Assembly (NCBI RefSeq): GCF_038957035.1
Contig: NZ_CP152412.1
Span: 8,552,501-8,616,500, forward strand
Direction of reading: 5' to 3'
Origin: Bradyrhizobium sp. B097
GTDB taxonomy: Bacteria; Pseudomonadota; Alphaproteobacteria; Rhizobiales; Xanthobacteraceae
Length of the DNA: 64,000 nucleotides
The notes beneath the pieces are model-generated. The model had not been told where the DNA came from. It worked only from the letters and a program-made list of their open reading frames with translations, and ran no database searches. Shown piece after piece: positions 51,835 to 60,628 of the stretch (the stretch's first letter is position 1; the number at the start of each line of letters is the position of its first letter). The translations under genes and the position numbers were made by a program.

Positions 51835-52734
51835 ATGACCAGCCGCCTGCCTTCGTTGAACGGCCTAAGGGCGTTCGAGGCCGCAGCGCGGCACATGAGC
51901 TTCACGGTCGCGGCGTCCGAATTGAACGTGACGCAGACCGCGATCAGCCATCAGATCCGGCGCCTCGAGGAAGAGCTCGGCGTTCGTCTGTTCGTCCGCC
52001 AGAACCGCTCGTTGAGCCTGACGCCGGAGGCCGCCGAATACCTTCCCGGCGTTCGCGCCGCCTTCAACGACCTCAGGCTCGCGACCGACCGCCTGCTGCG
52101 CCGGGACGACGATCACGTGTTGACCGTCTCGACGCTGGCATCGCTCGCCGCCAAATGGCTGCTGCCACGGCTGTCGGCGTTCCAGGAGACGCATTCCGGC
52201 ATCGATGTCCGCATCACCACCTCGACCAGCCTGGTCGACTTCCAGCGCGACAAGGTCGACGCGGCGATCCGCTACGGCCGCGGCCAATGGGCGGGCCTGC
52301 GCGCGGACTGGCTGATGGCCGACGAGCTGTTTCCCGTGTGCAGCCCGTCGCTGCTGGATGGAACCAGGCCACTCGAATGCCCCGAAGACCTCAGGGACCA
52401 TGTGCTGCTGCACACCAGCAACGCCAACAGCGACGATTGGCGGCTGTGGCTGACCGCAGCCGGACTTCCGACAGACATCTCCAAGCAGCCGGGGGTTACC
52501 TTCGACCTGCTGTTCGTGACGATCCAGGCTGCGATCGACGGCATCGGCATCGCGATGGGCCGCACCTCCTATGTGCAGGACGACATCGCCAAGGGCCGTC
52601 TCGTGGTTCCCTTCAAGATCGCGCTGCCGGCCGATGCCGGCTTCTATCTGGTCACGCCGCAGGGACGCGCCGATTCACCAAAGCTCACTGCGTTCCGCTC
52701 CTGGCTCGGCGCTGCGGCACATACGACGACTTGA
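51835..52734 (+). CDS. tcuR: LysR-family regulator, probable tricarballylate regulator TcuR
   Basis: Protein of 299 residues of the GcvA-like LysR branch. The HTH is LNGLRAFEAAARHMSFTVAASELNVTQTAISHQIRRLEEELGVRLFVRQ, followed by an effector domain with TVSTLASLAAKWLLPRLSAFQETHSGIDVRI. It lies directly upstream of tcuC-tcuA-tcuB on the same strand, 240 bp away, as a LysR regulator does for the tricarballylate genes of Salmonella. The name rests on this context; the HTH alone would not distinguish it from other GcvA-like regulators. Confidence 0.78.
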   Translation: MTSRLPSLNGLRAFEAAARHMSFTVAASELNVTQTAISHQIRRLEEELGVRLFVRQNRSLSLTPEAAEYLPGVRAAFNDLRLATDRLLRRDDDHVLTVSTLASLAAKWLLPRLSAFQETHSGIDVRITTSTSLVDFQRDKVDAAIRYGRGQWAGLRADWLMADELFPVCSPSLLDGTRPLECPEDLRDHVLLHTSNANSDDWRLWLTAAGLPTDISKQPGVTFDLLFVTIQAAIDGIGIAMGRTSYVQDDIAKGRLVVPFKIALPADAGFYLVTPQGRADSPKLTAFRSWLGAAAHTTT

Positions 52735-52761
52735 TGCGGCGCACGCCGCACGGGACTATTG

Positions 52762-52816
52762 TTCTGACGCGTTTTCTTCACGCGAACCGGTGTCCACTTC
52801 GCTCGAGAACGCTCTC
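52762..52816. repeat. Intergenic repeat, family J
   Basis: Element with TTCTGACGCGTTTTCTTCAC, GCGAACCGGTGTCCACTTCG and CTCGAGAACGCT segments, resembling a dispersed Bradyrhizobium-type element. A degenerate relative is near 40000-40090. Confidence 0.5.
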
Positions 52817-52888
52817 ATCAAAGTCCCACCTACGGCTTTTTTCCCATAGCGCCGGAGCGATTTCGGGTTGGTCGCGCCGGACAGCCGT

Positions 52889-52920
52889 GCCAAATTGCCG
52901 CATATGGCAGTTAACTGCCT
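52889..52920 (+). promoter_or_regulatory. Candidate TcuR operator upstream of tcuC
   Basis: Two overlapping dyads: TGCCA-N12-TGGCA (52889-52910) and the perfect 14-bp palindrome GGCAGTTAACTGCC (52907-52920). They sit 55 bp or more upstream of the tcuC start and have the shape of LysR-type recognition and activation sites. Confidence 0.55.
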
Positions 52921-52974
52921 TGGCCGGCGACACAATTTGCGCCGGCCGTTTTGTCACGGGGAGGAAAGGGCGTT

Positions 52975-54285
52975 ATGTCGCAGTCGAGTCCATCGCAAGT
53001 CCCGCAGATCAAGTCGCGTCTCGGCGCCATCCTGCGCGCGACCAGCGGCAATTTCCTCGAGCAATTCGACTTCTTCCTGTTCGGCTTCTATGCGCCCTTG
53101 ATCGCCAAGGCCTTCTTCCCCTCCGAGAACGAGACCGCGGCGCTGCTCAACGCTTTCGGCGTCTTCTGGCTCGGCGCCCTGATGCGCCCGGTCGGCGCCA
53201 TCGTGCTCGGCGCCTACATCGACAAGATCGGCCGCCGCAAGGGCCTGATCGTGACGCTGGCGATCATGGCGGTCGGCACCGTGGTGATCGCGATCTGCCC
53301 GACCTATGCGACGATCGGCATCGCGGCGCCGATCATCGTGCTGATCGCTCGCCTGCTGCAAGGATTCTCCGCCGGTGTCGAGCTCGGCGGCGTCTCGGTC
53401 TATCTCGCGGAGATCGCCACGCCCGGCAATCGCGGCTTCTACACCTCGTTCCAGTCGGCGAGCCAGCAGGTGGCGATCTTCGTCGCCTCGATCCTCGGCT
53501 TCATCCTGAGCGAGAGCATGCCGGCCGCGACCGTCGCGAACTGGGGCTGGCGCATCCCGTTCTTCGTCGGCTGCTTGATCATTCCGGTGATCTTCTTCCT
53601 GCGCCGCACGCTGGAGGAAACTCCGGCGTTCCTGGCGATGAAGAAGCATCCGACCGCGCGCGAGGTGTTTGCCTCGGCGCTCGCCAACTGGCGCATCGTC
53701 ATCCTCGGCATGATGATCGCGGTGCTGACCACCACGACCTTCTATTTCGTCACCGTCTACACGCCGACGTTCGGCAAGGCCGTGCTGAAGCTCTCGAGCC
53801 AGGACGCGCTGCTGGTGACGCTGCTGGTCGCGGTGACCAACTTCATCTGGAATCCGGTCGGCGGCGCGCTGTCCGACCGGATCGGCCGCAAGCCGGTGCT
53901 GCTCGCGATCGCCTGCCTGTCGCTGGCGACGGCCTATCCGGCGCTGCACTGGCTGGTCGCCGATCCCTCATTCGGCAAGATGCTGGCGGTCGAGATGATG
54001 TTCTCGTTCTATTTCGGCGTCTACAGCGGCACCATGCTGGGCTGCCTGGTCGAGATCGTGCCGGCGCATGTCCGCACCACCTGCTTCTCGCTGGCCTTTG
54101 CGCTGGCGGCCGGGCTGTTCGGCACCTTTACGCCGTTCGCCTCGACCTGGCTGATCCAGCAAACCGGCGACAAGGCCTCGCCTGGCTACTGGCTGATGTG
54201 CGCCGCGGTGCTCGGCATCGTCGCTACGCTGATCGTCTATCGCGGCGGCCAGACCATCGAGCAGCGTGAGACGGTCGCGGCGTGA
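52975..54285 (+). CDS. tcuC: MFS tricarballylate:proton symporter
   Basis: Major facilitator protein of 436 residues with twelve membrane segments, in the metabolite:H+ symporter branch: [52 protein letters not shown] (loop 2-3 motif), [39 protein letters not shown] and [12 protein letters not shown]. This is the citrate/tricarballylate carrier family. A GGGGAGGAAAGG ribosome site precedes ATG 52975. Followed by tcuA and tcuB, it should import tricarballylate. Confidence 0.88.
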   Translation: MSQSSPSQVPQIKSRLGAILRATSGNFLEQFDFFLFGFYAPLIAKAFFPSENETAALLNAFGVFWLGALMRPVGAIVLGAYIDKIGRRKGLIVTLAIMAVGTVVIAICPTYATIGIAAPIIVLIARLLQGFSAGVELGGVSVYLAEIATPGNRGFYTSFQSASQQVAIFVASILGFILSESMPAATVANWGWRIPFFVGCLIIPVIFFLRRTLEETPAFLAMKKHPTAREVFASALANWRIVILGMMIAVLTTTTFYFVTVYTPTFGKAVLKLSSQDALLVTLLVAVTNFIWNPVGGALSDRIGRKPVLLAIACLSLATAYPALHWLVADPSFGKMLAVEMMFSFYFGVYSGTMLGCLVEIVPAHVRTTCFSLAFALAAGLFGTFTPFASTWLIQQTGDKASPGYWLMCAAVLGIVATLIVYRGGQTIEQRETVAA

Positions 54286-54321
54286 TCTTTGCGCATGCAA
54301 TTGGGGCAGACTCTTTGATTT

Positions 54322-54369
54322 GAGCATGATCTTTCGGAAAACCGCTACACACTTTTCCGGATCATGCTC
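54322..54369. repeat. Palindromic repeat, family H
   Basis: Arms GAGCATGATC and GATCATGCTC enclose TTTCGGAAAACCGC and CACTTTTCCG. It lies between tcuC and tcuA, where it could lower expression of the downstream genes or stabilise the upstream message. Confidence 0.75.
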
Positions 54370-54418
54370 ATTCGCCTGCCCCTGTTGCTTTCCATGCCAA
54401 CAACGATAACAAGAGCGC

Positions 54419-55819
54419 ATGGTTGATCTGACGCGCAGGTTCGACGTGCTGGTGATCGGCGGCGGCAACGCCGCGCTCTGCGCTGCGATCAGCGCACGGC
54501 GCGCCGGCGCCTCCGTGCTGGTGCTGGAGGGCGCCCCGAAATTCTACCGCGGCGGTAACACCCGCCACACCCGCAACATGCGCTGCGCCCATGACGCGGC
54601 GACCGAGATCCTCACCGGTCCCTACACCGAGGAGGAGTTCTGGAAGGATTTGCTGCTGGTGACCGGCGGCCAGACCGACGAGGAACTGGCCCGCTTCATG
54701 ATCCACGAGTCCAAGGACATATTAAACTGGATCGTCGAACAGGGCGTGCGCTGGCAGCCCTCGCTCGGCGGCACACTCAGCCTTGGCCGCACCAACTCGT
54801 TCTTCCTCGGCGGCGGCCGCGCAATGCTGAACGCGCTCTATCGCACCGCCGAGGCGCTCGGCGTCGACGTCCTCTACAACGCCGAGGTGATCGATCTCAA
54901 GATCGAGGACGGCATGTTCCTCTCGGCACAGCTGAAGCAGCCGATCGGCGGCAAGACCGAGGTGCGCGCCTCGACGCTGGTCGCGGCGGCCGGCGGCTTC
55001 GAGGCCAATATCGAATGGCTGAAGCAATATTGGGGCGAGGCCGCCGACAATTTCCTGATCCGCGGTACGCCCTATAACCGCGGCGCGATCCTGAAGTTGC
55101 TGCTCGCGAAGGGCGTGCAGGAGATCGGCGATCCCACGCAGTGCCATGCGGTGGCGATCGACGCGCGTGCGCCGAAATTCGACGGCGGCATCATCACCCG
55201 CCACGACTCGGTCGTGTTCGGCATCGTCGTCAACAAGCACGCCGAGCGGTTCTACGACGAGGGCGAGGACATCTGGCCGAAGCGCTATGCGATCTGGGGC
55301 CGTCTGGTCGCCGCCCAGCCGGACCAGATCGCCTACATCATCTTCGATTCCACCGTCGTGACGAGCTTCATGCCGACGCTGTTTCCGCCGATCGCGGGCG
55401 CAACGATCGCAGAGCTCGCCGGCAAGCTCGAGCTCGACGCGTCAGCGCTGGAAAAGACCATCACCGATTTCAACGCCGCGGTGCAGCCCGGCACGTTCGA
55501 CCACACCATCCTCGACGACTGCGCTACCCAAGGCATCACGCCGCCGAAGACGCATTGGGCGCGCAAGATCGAGACGCCGCCCTATCTCGCCTATCCGGTG
55601 CGGCCCGGCATCACCTTCACCTATCTCGGCACCCGCGTGAACAAGCAGTCACGGATGCTGATGAAGAACGGTAAGCCGTCGGCCAACATGTTCGCCGCCG
55701 GCGAGATCATGGCCGGCAACGTGCTCGGCAAGGGCTACGCCGCCGGCATCGGCATGACCATCGGCAGCGTGTTCGGCCGTGTCGCCGGGCGGGAAGCCGC
55801 GAAGAATGCGCGGAACTGA
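54419..55819 (+). CDS. tcuA: FAD-dependent tricarballylate dehydrogenase
   Basis: Flavoprotein of 466 residues in the fumarate reductase/succinate dehydrogenase flavoprotein branch. The FAD motif is DVLVIGGGNAALCAAISARRAGASVLVLEGAP, RGGNTRHTRNMRCAHD is a TcuA-type substrate segment, and AAGGFEANIEWLKQYWG and AAGEIMAGNVLGKGYAAGIGMTIGSVFGRVAGREAAK are also present. It oxidises tricarballylate to cis-aconitate, passing electrons to the iron-sulfur protein TcuB encoded next. Gene order and both partners support the name. Confidence 0.9.
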   Translation: MVDLTRRFDVLVIGGGNAALCAAISARRAGASVLVLEGAPKFYRGGNTRHTRNMRCAHDAATEILTGPYTEEEFWKDLLLVTGGQTDEELARFMIHESKDILNWIVEQGVRWQPSLGGTLSLGRTNSFFLGGGRAMLNALYRTAEALGVDVLYNAEVIDLKIEDGMFLSAQLKQPIGGKTEVRASTLVAAAGGFEANIEWLKQYWGEAADNFLIRGTPYNRGAILKLLLAKGVQEIGDPTQCHAVAIDARAPKFDGGIITRHDSVVFGIVVNKHAERFYDEGEDIWPKRYAIWGRLVAAQPDQIAYIIFDSTVVTSFMPTLFPPIAGATIAELAGKLELDASALEKTITDFNAAVQPGTFDHTILDDCATQGITPPKTHWARKIETPPYLAYPVRPGITFTYLGTRVNKQSRMLMKNGKPSANMFAAGEIMAGNVLGKGYAAGIGMTIGSVFGRVAGREAAKNARN

Positions 55820-55835
55820 GGACAAGGCTGGCGCG

Positions 55836-56939
55836 ATGCACGGGACGAGGATATTGCAGGAAGCCGACCGTCTGATGACGGTGTGCAATTCCTGCCGCTA
55901 TTGCGAGGGCCTGTGCGCGGTGTTTCCCGCGATGGAGATGCGCCGTGCCTTCTCCGACGGCGACCTCAACTATCTCGCCAATCTGTGCCATGCCTGCGGC
56001 GCCTGCTACACCGACTGCCAGTTCTCGCCGCCGCACGAATTCAACGTCAATGTCCCGAAGACGCTGGCGGTGGCGCGCGCCGAGTCCTATGCCGCTTATG
56101 CCTGGCCGCGCGCCTTTGCCGGCGCGTTCGCGCGCAACGGCCTCGTCATCAGCCTGATCGCGGCGCTCAGCGTCGCCGCGTTCATCTTCGGCTTCGCCGC
56201 GATCAACGACCGCGGCGTGCTCACTGGCATCCACACCGGCCCCGGCGCGTTCTACAAGCTGATGCCGCATAATGCGATGGCGCTGCTGTTCGGCGCCGCC
56301 CTGCTCTACGCGATCCTCGCGCTGGCGATGGGCGTGCGCGCATTCTGGCGCGCGATCGGCGAACCCGTCGGCATGAAAACGGACACGAAGTCGCTGCTGC
56401 AGGCGGTCCGCGACGCCGGCGAGCTGCGCTACCTCGACGGTGGCGGTGTCGGCTGCTTCAACGAGGACGACCACCCGACCGACCGCCGCAAGCTGTATCA
56501 CCACTTCACCTTCTACGGCTTCGTGCTGTGCTTCGCCGCGACCTGTGTCGGCACGCTGTACCATTACCTCTTGGCGCGCGAAGCGCCCTATGCGTGGTGG
56601 GACCTGCCGGTCGTGCTCGGCACGCTCGGCGGCATCGGCCTGGTGGTCGGCCCGATCGGGCTCTTGTCGGAGAAATGGATGCGCGACCGCGTGCTGGTCG
56701 ACGAGCAGCAGATGGGCATGGACACCGCGTTCATCCTGATGCTGTTCCTGACCAGCGTCACCGGCCTTGCCTTGCTGCTATGGCGCGAGAGCGCCGCGAT
56801 GGGTCCGCTGCTGGCGCTGCATCTCGGCGTGGTGTTCGCGCTGTTCATCACCATGCCCTACGGAAAGTTCGTGCACGGCATCTACCGCTTCGTCGCGCTG
56901 GTGCGCTACGCGCGCGAACGGCAGATGATGGTGGAATAA
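55836..56939 (+). CDS. tcuB: Tricarballylate utilisation 4Fe-4S membrane protein
   Basis: Protein of 367 residues (ATG 55806 would add ten and overlap tcuA). Near the N-terminus, two cysteine clusters (CNSCRYCEGLC and CHACGACYTDCQF) bind two 4Fe-4S centres. About six membrane helices follow, with histidines in HHFTFYGFVLCFAATCVGTLYHYLL that may hold heme. It accepts electrons from TcuA and reoxidises the flavin via the quinone pool. It follows tcuA closely and ends the operon before a family I repeat. Confidence 0.9.
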   Translation: MHGTRILQEADRLMTVCNSCRYCEGLCAVFPAMEMRRAFSDGDLNYLANLCHACGACYTDCQFSPPHEFNVNVPKTLAVARAESYAAYAWPRAFAGAFARNGLVISLIAALSVAAFIFGFAAINDRGVLTGIHTGPGAFYKLMPHNAMALLFGAALLYAILALAMGVRAFWRAIGEPVGMKTDTKSLLQAVRDAGELRYLDGGGVGCFNEDDHPTDRRKLYHHFTFYGFVLCFAATCVGTLYHYLLAREAPYAWWDLPVVLGTLGGIGLVVGPIGLLSEKWMRDRVLVDEQQMGMDTAFILMLFLTSVTGLALLLWRESAAMGPLLALHLGVVFALFITMPYGKFVHGIYRFVALVRYARERQMMVE

Positions 56940-56950
56940 GCGGATTGACA

Positions 56951-57030
56951 GTCGTTCCGGGGCGATGCGCAGCATCGAACCCGGAACCTCGAGATTCCGG
57001 GTTCGCGTCTTCGACGCGCCCCGGAATGAC
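56951..57030. repeat. Intergenic palindromic repeat, family I
   Basis: From GTCGTTCCGGGGCGATGCGC to GCGCCCCGGAATGAC, with arms CCCGGAACC and TTCCGGG. It lies between the convergent tcuB and Rieske genes. Confidence 0.75.
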
Positions 57031-57036
57031 ATGCCG

Positions 57037-57450
57037 CTACAGATCCACCACCACGTAGTCGCTTTCCACAGCGACCTTGATGGTCTCGGCGACATACGGC
57101 CCCTTCACCACATTGGTGCCCGGCTCGACACTGACGGGATAGGCGCGCACGCGGAAGCGGCGCGGGTCGCAATAGGACTGGCCGGTGCGGATATCGAACT
57201 CCCAGCCGTGCCAGGGACAGCGCAGGATCTCACCGAGCTTGGTGTATTCGATCTCGCCGGGGTCCGACGACGAGGCAAGCCCGATCAGCGGCCCCTCGCA
57301 CAGCGCCGCGCCCTGATGCGGGCAGCGGTTCAGCAGGCCGAAGAACTCGCCCTTGACGTTGAAGACGGCGATCGGCCGCCCGTCGATCTCGAGGAACTTT
57401 CGCGACCCCGGCGGCAGCTCGTCCACCGGGGCGATCACATGACGCGCCAT
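57037..57450 (-). CDS. Rieske 2Fe-2S ferredoxin-like protein
   Basis: Small protein of 137 residues with a full Rieske motif: CPHQGA (Cys-Pro-His) then CPWHGWEFD (Cys-x2-His), binding one 2Fe-2S centre. No mononuclear-iron oxygenase domain is attached and no oxygenase or reductase gene is nearby. Its ATG follows the stop codon of the amidohydrolase gene without any gap (TAG then ATG), so it is translated with it. It could act as an electron carrier for an enzyme encoded elsewhere or as a subunit of the amidohydrolase system. Confidence 0.88.
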   Translation of the reverse strand: MARHVIAPVDELPPGSRKFLEIDGRPIAVFNVKGEFFGLLNRCPHQGAALCEGPLIGLASSSDPGEIEYTKLGEILRCPWHGWEFDIRTGQSYCDPRRFRVRAYPVSVEPGTNVVKGPYVAETIKVAVESDYVVVDL

Positions 57451-58560
57451 CTATGCGATACCGTACAGCTGCTTCGCATTGTCGAGATAGAATGCCTGGC
57501 GGTTGGCATCGCTGACGCCGGCCGGCAGCACGCGCGACGGCTCGTCATAGTCCCAGTGCGGGTAGTCGGTCGCGAACAGCAGCTTGTCCCAGCCGATCCA
57601 CTCGATGGTCTGGAACAGATGGTCGCGGCTCTCCGGATCCTCCATCGGCTGCGTCGTCCACCAGATGTGATCGCGGATATACTCCGACGGCTTGCGCTTC
57701 AGATGCGGCACCTCGGCGTGCAGCCGCGCAAACACCTTGTCGAGCCGCCACGCCAGCGACGGCGCCCAGCCGAACCCGGCCTCGACCATCACCATCTTCA
57801 GTTTCGGGAAGCGCTCGAACACGCCCTCGAGCACGAGGCTCGCCAGCGCGGTCTGCTGGCATTGCGAGTGGCCGACCATCTCCTCGATGTAATAGCTCGG
57901 CCAGCCCGACGCGGTGATCGGGTTGCCGCCGAAGCCGAAGGCGTGCACGCCGATCGGAAGGCCGGCCTCCTGCGCCGCCTCGTAGATCGGCCAGTAACGG
58001 CGCTGGCCGAGCGGTTCGACATTGCGGCTCAGCAGCAGCACCTGGACGAAATTCGTATCGCCCGCGCGCCTGCGGATTTCGGCCGCGGCCGACACGCCGT
58101 CCTCATTGGCGACGACGACCGAGCCCTTCAGGCGCGAGTCCTTGCTGGTCCATTTCTCGATCTGCCAGTCGTTGATCGCAGAGCAGATCGCGGCGGCGAG
58201 GTCCTGGTTGCGGATGCCCTGCCCGGTGTTGAGCGGGTTGAGCACGCCGAGCGCGACATTGTTGGGATCGAGATGCTGCTTCTGCATGAAGGACAGCGAC
58301 GAGCCCTGCGGGCCGCCTTCCGGCGGATAGGCATCGCGGCGCGAGGCATTGGGCTGCGCCTTCGGATAGGGCGGGCCTTCCATCATACCCTGATAGGGAT
58401 GGACGCCGAAGGTCTCGAGATGGGTGTGCCAGCGCTTGGCCAGATAAGGATGCAGTTCGTCCTTGGTCGCGCGTGCGGGATGGATGTCGCAATCGGCGAT
58501 CGCGGTCTTGATGCCAGCTGACGCAGCCGCGTCGGGACGTTCCCGAATCTGGATGTTCAT
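57451..58560 (-). CDS. Amidohydrolase-2 (ACMSD-like) family protein, copy A
   Basis: Protein of 369 residues of the metal-dependent amidohydrolase-2 group. The N-terminal metal motif is IADCDIHPAR, the central GLPIGVHAFGFGG holds the barrel histidine, MVMVEAGFGWAPSLAWRLDK follows, and the C-terminal metal-binding Asp is in LFATDYPHWDYDE. The family includes decarboxylases and hydrolases of aromatic or dicarboxylic acids. The ATG overlaps the stop of copy B (ATGA), and the stop abuts the Rieske start. Function unassigned. Confidence 0.87.
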   Translation of the reverse strand: MNIQIRERPDAAASAGIKTAIADCDIHPARATKDELHPYLAKRWHTHLETFGVHPYQGMMEGPPYPKAQPNASRRDAYPPEGGPQGSSLSFMQKQHLDPNNVALGVLNPLNTGQGIRNQDLAAAICSAINDWQIEKWTSKDSRLKGSVVVANEDGVSAAAEIRRRAGDTNFVQVLLLSRNVEPLGQRRYWPIYEAAQEAGLPIGVHAFGFGGNPITASGWPSYYIEEMVGHSQCQQTALASLVLEGVFERFPKLKMVMVEAGFGWAPSLAWRLDKVFARLHAEVPHLKRKPSEYIRDHIWWTTQPMEDPESRDHLFQTIEWIGWDKLLFATDYPHWDYDEPSRVLPAGVSDANRQAFYLDNAKQLYGIA

Positions 58561-59633
58561 CGCACCGTCTCCTTCACCTGCAAGCGCGGATAGGTCGCAT
58601 GCGGATTGTCGACCATGATCTTGCGGACCAGATCCGGCGACAACCCCTTCGGCAGCACCTCGTCGCCATCGAACTGCCAATGCGGGTAGTCGGTCGAGAA
58701 TAGGATCAATTCGTCCGACTGCATATGGTCGAACAGCCGGTTCAGGGTGTCGCCGTCCGGCGGCGCGTCGACCGGCTGCAGCGAGAAACGGATGTTGCTG
58801 CGCACAATCTCCAGCGGCGCGCGGTCGACCCACGGTGTTTCCATGCGCACACCGCGCCAGAACTTGTGCAGCCGCCACAGGAACGGAGGCAGCCAGGTGA
58901 AACCGGACTCCAGCATCACCATTTTGAGGTTCGGATGGCGCGCGAACACGCCCTCGACGATCAGGCTGGTGAGCTGGGTCTGGAACGCCTGCGCCTGCGC
59001 GACATAGTCCTCGATGTGGTAGGACCCCCAGCCGACCGAGGTCGGCGGGTTGTGATAGGCGCTGCCGGCATGGATGCCGATCGGCAGGCCCAGCCGTTCG
59101 GCCGCGGCGTAGATCGGCCAATAGTGACGCTTGCCGAGCGGCGTGTCGCCCATCACGAGCATCAGCACCTGCACGAAGCGCTTGTCCTGCGCACAGCGCT
59201 CGATTTCGGCGACCGCCTTCTCGATGCTCTGCACGGGGATCACGATCGAGCCGCGCAGACGATCGTCCTTGTCGAGCCATTCCTTGACCAGCCAATCGTT
59301 CAGCGCGCGGCAGAACGCATCGGCCATGTCCTCGGAGAACACCATCTGCACGCCATAGAGCGGATTGCAGATGCCGGTGGCGGTGCCGAACCGGTCGAGC
59401 GCCTGGTGCTGCATGTCGGCAAGGCTCGAACCGGGCTTGCCCTGGGCGGGACGCCAGTCCGGCCGCGAGGCGATCGGCGAATTGGTCGGATAGGATTGCG
59501 AGATCAGATCGGTCATGCCGCGCGTCGTCACCTGGTCGCGCCAGTAGTCGTTCATGTACGGCAGCAGGCTGGTGAGGTGAGGCACGGCGGGATGCAGATC
59601 GCAATCCACGCCACCCGCGATCGGCAACGTCAT
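58557..59633 (-). CDS. Amidohydrolase-2 (ACMSD-like) family protein, copy B
   Basis: Protein of 358 residues, a diverged paralogue of copy A. Metal motifs are GGVDCDLHPAVPHL, LPIGIHAGSAYHNPPTS, MVMLESGFTWLPPFLWRLHK and LFSTDYPHWQFDGDE. ATG 59633 has an excellent GGAGGAAA ribosome site and is preferred to a longer frame starting at 59702. It is first in a three-gene operon with copy A and the Rieske protein. Two paralogous subunits suggest a hetero-oligomer or two successive reactions; the substrate is unknown. Confidence 0.88.
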   Translation of the reverse strand: MTLPIAGGVDCDLHPAVPHLTSLLPYMNDYWRDQVTTRGMTDLISQSYPTNSPIASRPDWRPAQGKPGSSLADMQHQALDRFGTATGICNPLYGVQMVFSEDMADAFCRALNDWLVKEWLDKDDRLRGSIVIPVQSIEKAVAEIERCAQDKRFVQVLMLVMGDTPLGKRHYWPIYAAAERLGLPIGIHAGSAYHNPPTSVGWGSYHIEDYVAQAQAFQTQLTSLIVEGVFARHPNLKMVMLESGFTWLPPFLWRLHKFWRGVRMETPWVDRAPLEIVRSNIRFSLQPVDAPPDGDTLNRLFDHMQSDELILFSTDYPHWQFDGDEVLPKGLSPDLVRKIMVDNPHATYPRLQVKETVR

Positions 59634-59775
59634 GGTGTTTCCTCCGGCGCACGCTCTCACAACAACTTGTCGGGCGCCGCCTGGTTCTTGTCCGATATTC
59701 AATCAGGCCGGGCTGCGGTCCGCAACTCGGCAGAGGCCGGTGTGGTGTGCTAGGAAGGCAGAACGCCCCACGGGA

Positions 59776-59810
59776 TTTTCATGGCAGTTTTCATGGCAGT
59801 TTTCATGGCA
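59776..59810. repeat. Three-copy 12-bp tandem repeat upstream of the CinA-like gene
   Basis: Three head-to-tail units of TTTTCATGGCAG; the last ends AA instead of AG at its boundary. It lies 21-55 bp upstream of the CinA-domain ATG. Such short exact arrays can change copy number, altering spacing or open frames. Confidence 0.85.
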
Positions 59811-59830
59811 AGCAACGAGAAAGAGCGCCG

Positions 59831-60313
59831 ATGAACGCACTCATATCCATCGCCGAGCAGGTCGCCGCGAAGCTGATCGCGAACAAGCAGACGGTTGCGG
59901 TCGCGGAATCCTCCACCGGCGGCCTGATCTCGGCATCGCTGCTCGCCGTGCCGGGCGCGTCGGCCTATTTCCTCGGCGGCGGCGTGATCTACACACGCGA
60001 TGCACGGCGCGCCTTGATGGACATTCCCGACGACGCCATGCGCGGCCTCCGCTCGTCGTCGGAACCCTACGCGCAACTGCTGGCACGCCAGATCCGCGAG
60101 CGCCTCTCGACCGATTGGGGATTGTCGGAGACCGGCGCCGCCGGCCCGACCGGCAACCGCTACGGCGATGCCGCCGGCCATAGCTGCATGGCGGTCGCAG
60201 GTCCCCGGCAACAGGTGATCACGCTGGAAACCGCGAGCTGCGACCGGCAGGCCAACATGCAGGCGTTCGCAAAGGCAGCGCTGGAGCTGTTGTTGAAGAA
60301 TCTGCAGCGGTAA
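59831..60313 (+). CDS. CinA C-terminal-domain protein (PncC-type nicotinamide-nucleotide amidase)
   Basis: Protein of 160 residues consisting only of the CinA C-terminal domain: VAVAESSTGGLISASLLAVPGASAYFLGGGVIYT with the catalytic serine, and LSETGAAGPTGNRYGDAAGHSCMAVAG. PncC-type members hydrolyse nicotinamide mononucleotide to nicotinate mononucleotide in NAD recycling. There is no CinA N-terminal domain. ATG 59831 gives the normal length; the frame is open upstream through the 12-bp repeat array. It stands alone. Confidence 0.86.
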   Translation: MNALISIAEQVAAKLIANKQTVAVAESSTGGLISASLLAVPGASAYFLGGGVIYTRDARRALMDIPDDAMRGLRSSSEPYAQLLARQIRERLSTDWGLSETGAAGPTGNRYGDAAGHSCMAVAGPRQQVITLETASCDRQANMQAFAKAALELLLKNLQR

Positions 60314-60321
60314 ATTTCCGC

Positions 60322-60453
60322 GTCGTCCCGGGCAAGCGAAGCGCGACCCGGGACCCATAACCACCGATGGCAATTGCGATGCTCCGCTGGAGCTACAGCC
60401 TGCCCCAACAACTCGATCCAGTGGTTATGGGTCCCTGCTTTCGCAGGGACGAC
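60322..60453. repeat. Intergenic palindromic repeat, family B
   Basis: From GTCGTCCCGGGCAAGCGAAG to CTGCTTTCGCAGGGACGAC with arms CCCATAACCACCG and GTGGTTATGGG. Third family B copy. Confidence 0.75.
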
Positions 60454-60486
60454 GTGGGGAAAGAGCCCGCTCTGGGTTAAGCGGCC

Positions 60487-60609
60487 GTAGCCCGGATGAA
60501 GCGAAGCGCAATCCGGGGCAGCTGCATTCGCCGCGCGACCGTTCTCGGATTTCGCGGAGCCTGTCATCGGGCCCGCGTTCGCGCGACCCGTTGGCTTCAT
60601 CCGGGCTAC
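60487..60609. repeat. Intergenic palindromic repeat, family G
   Basis: Arms GTAGCCCGGATGAAGCGAAG and GGCTTCATCCGGGCTAC with a different central part from the copy at 50652. With the family B copy it fills the 315-bp gap at 60314-60628. Confidence 0.75.
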
Positions 60610-60628
60610 GAGAGCTTCTGCGAAAAAC

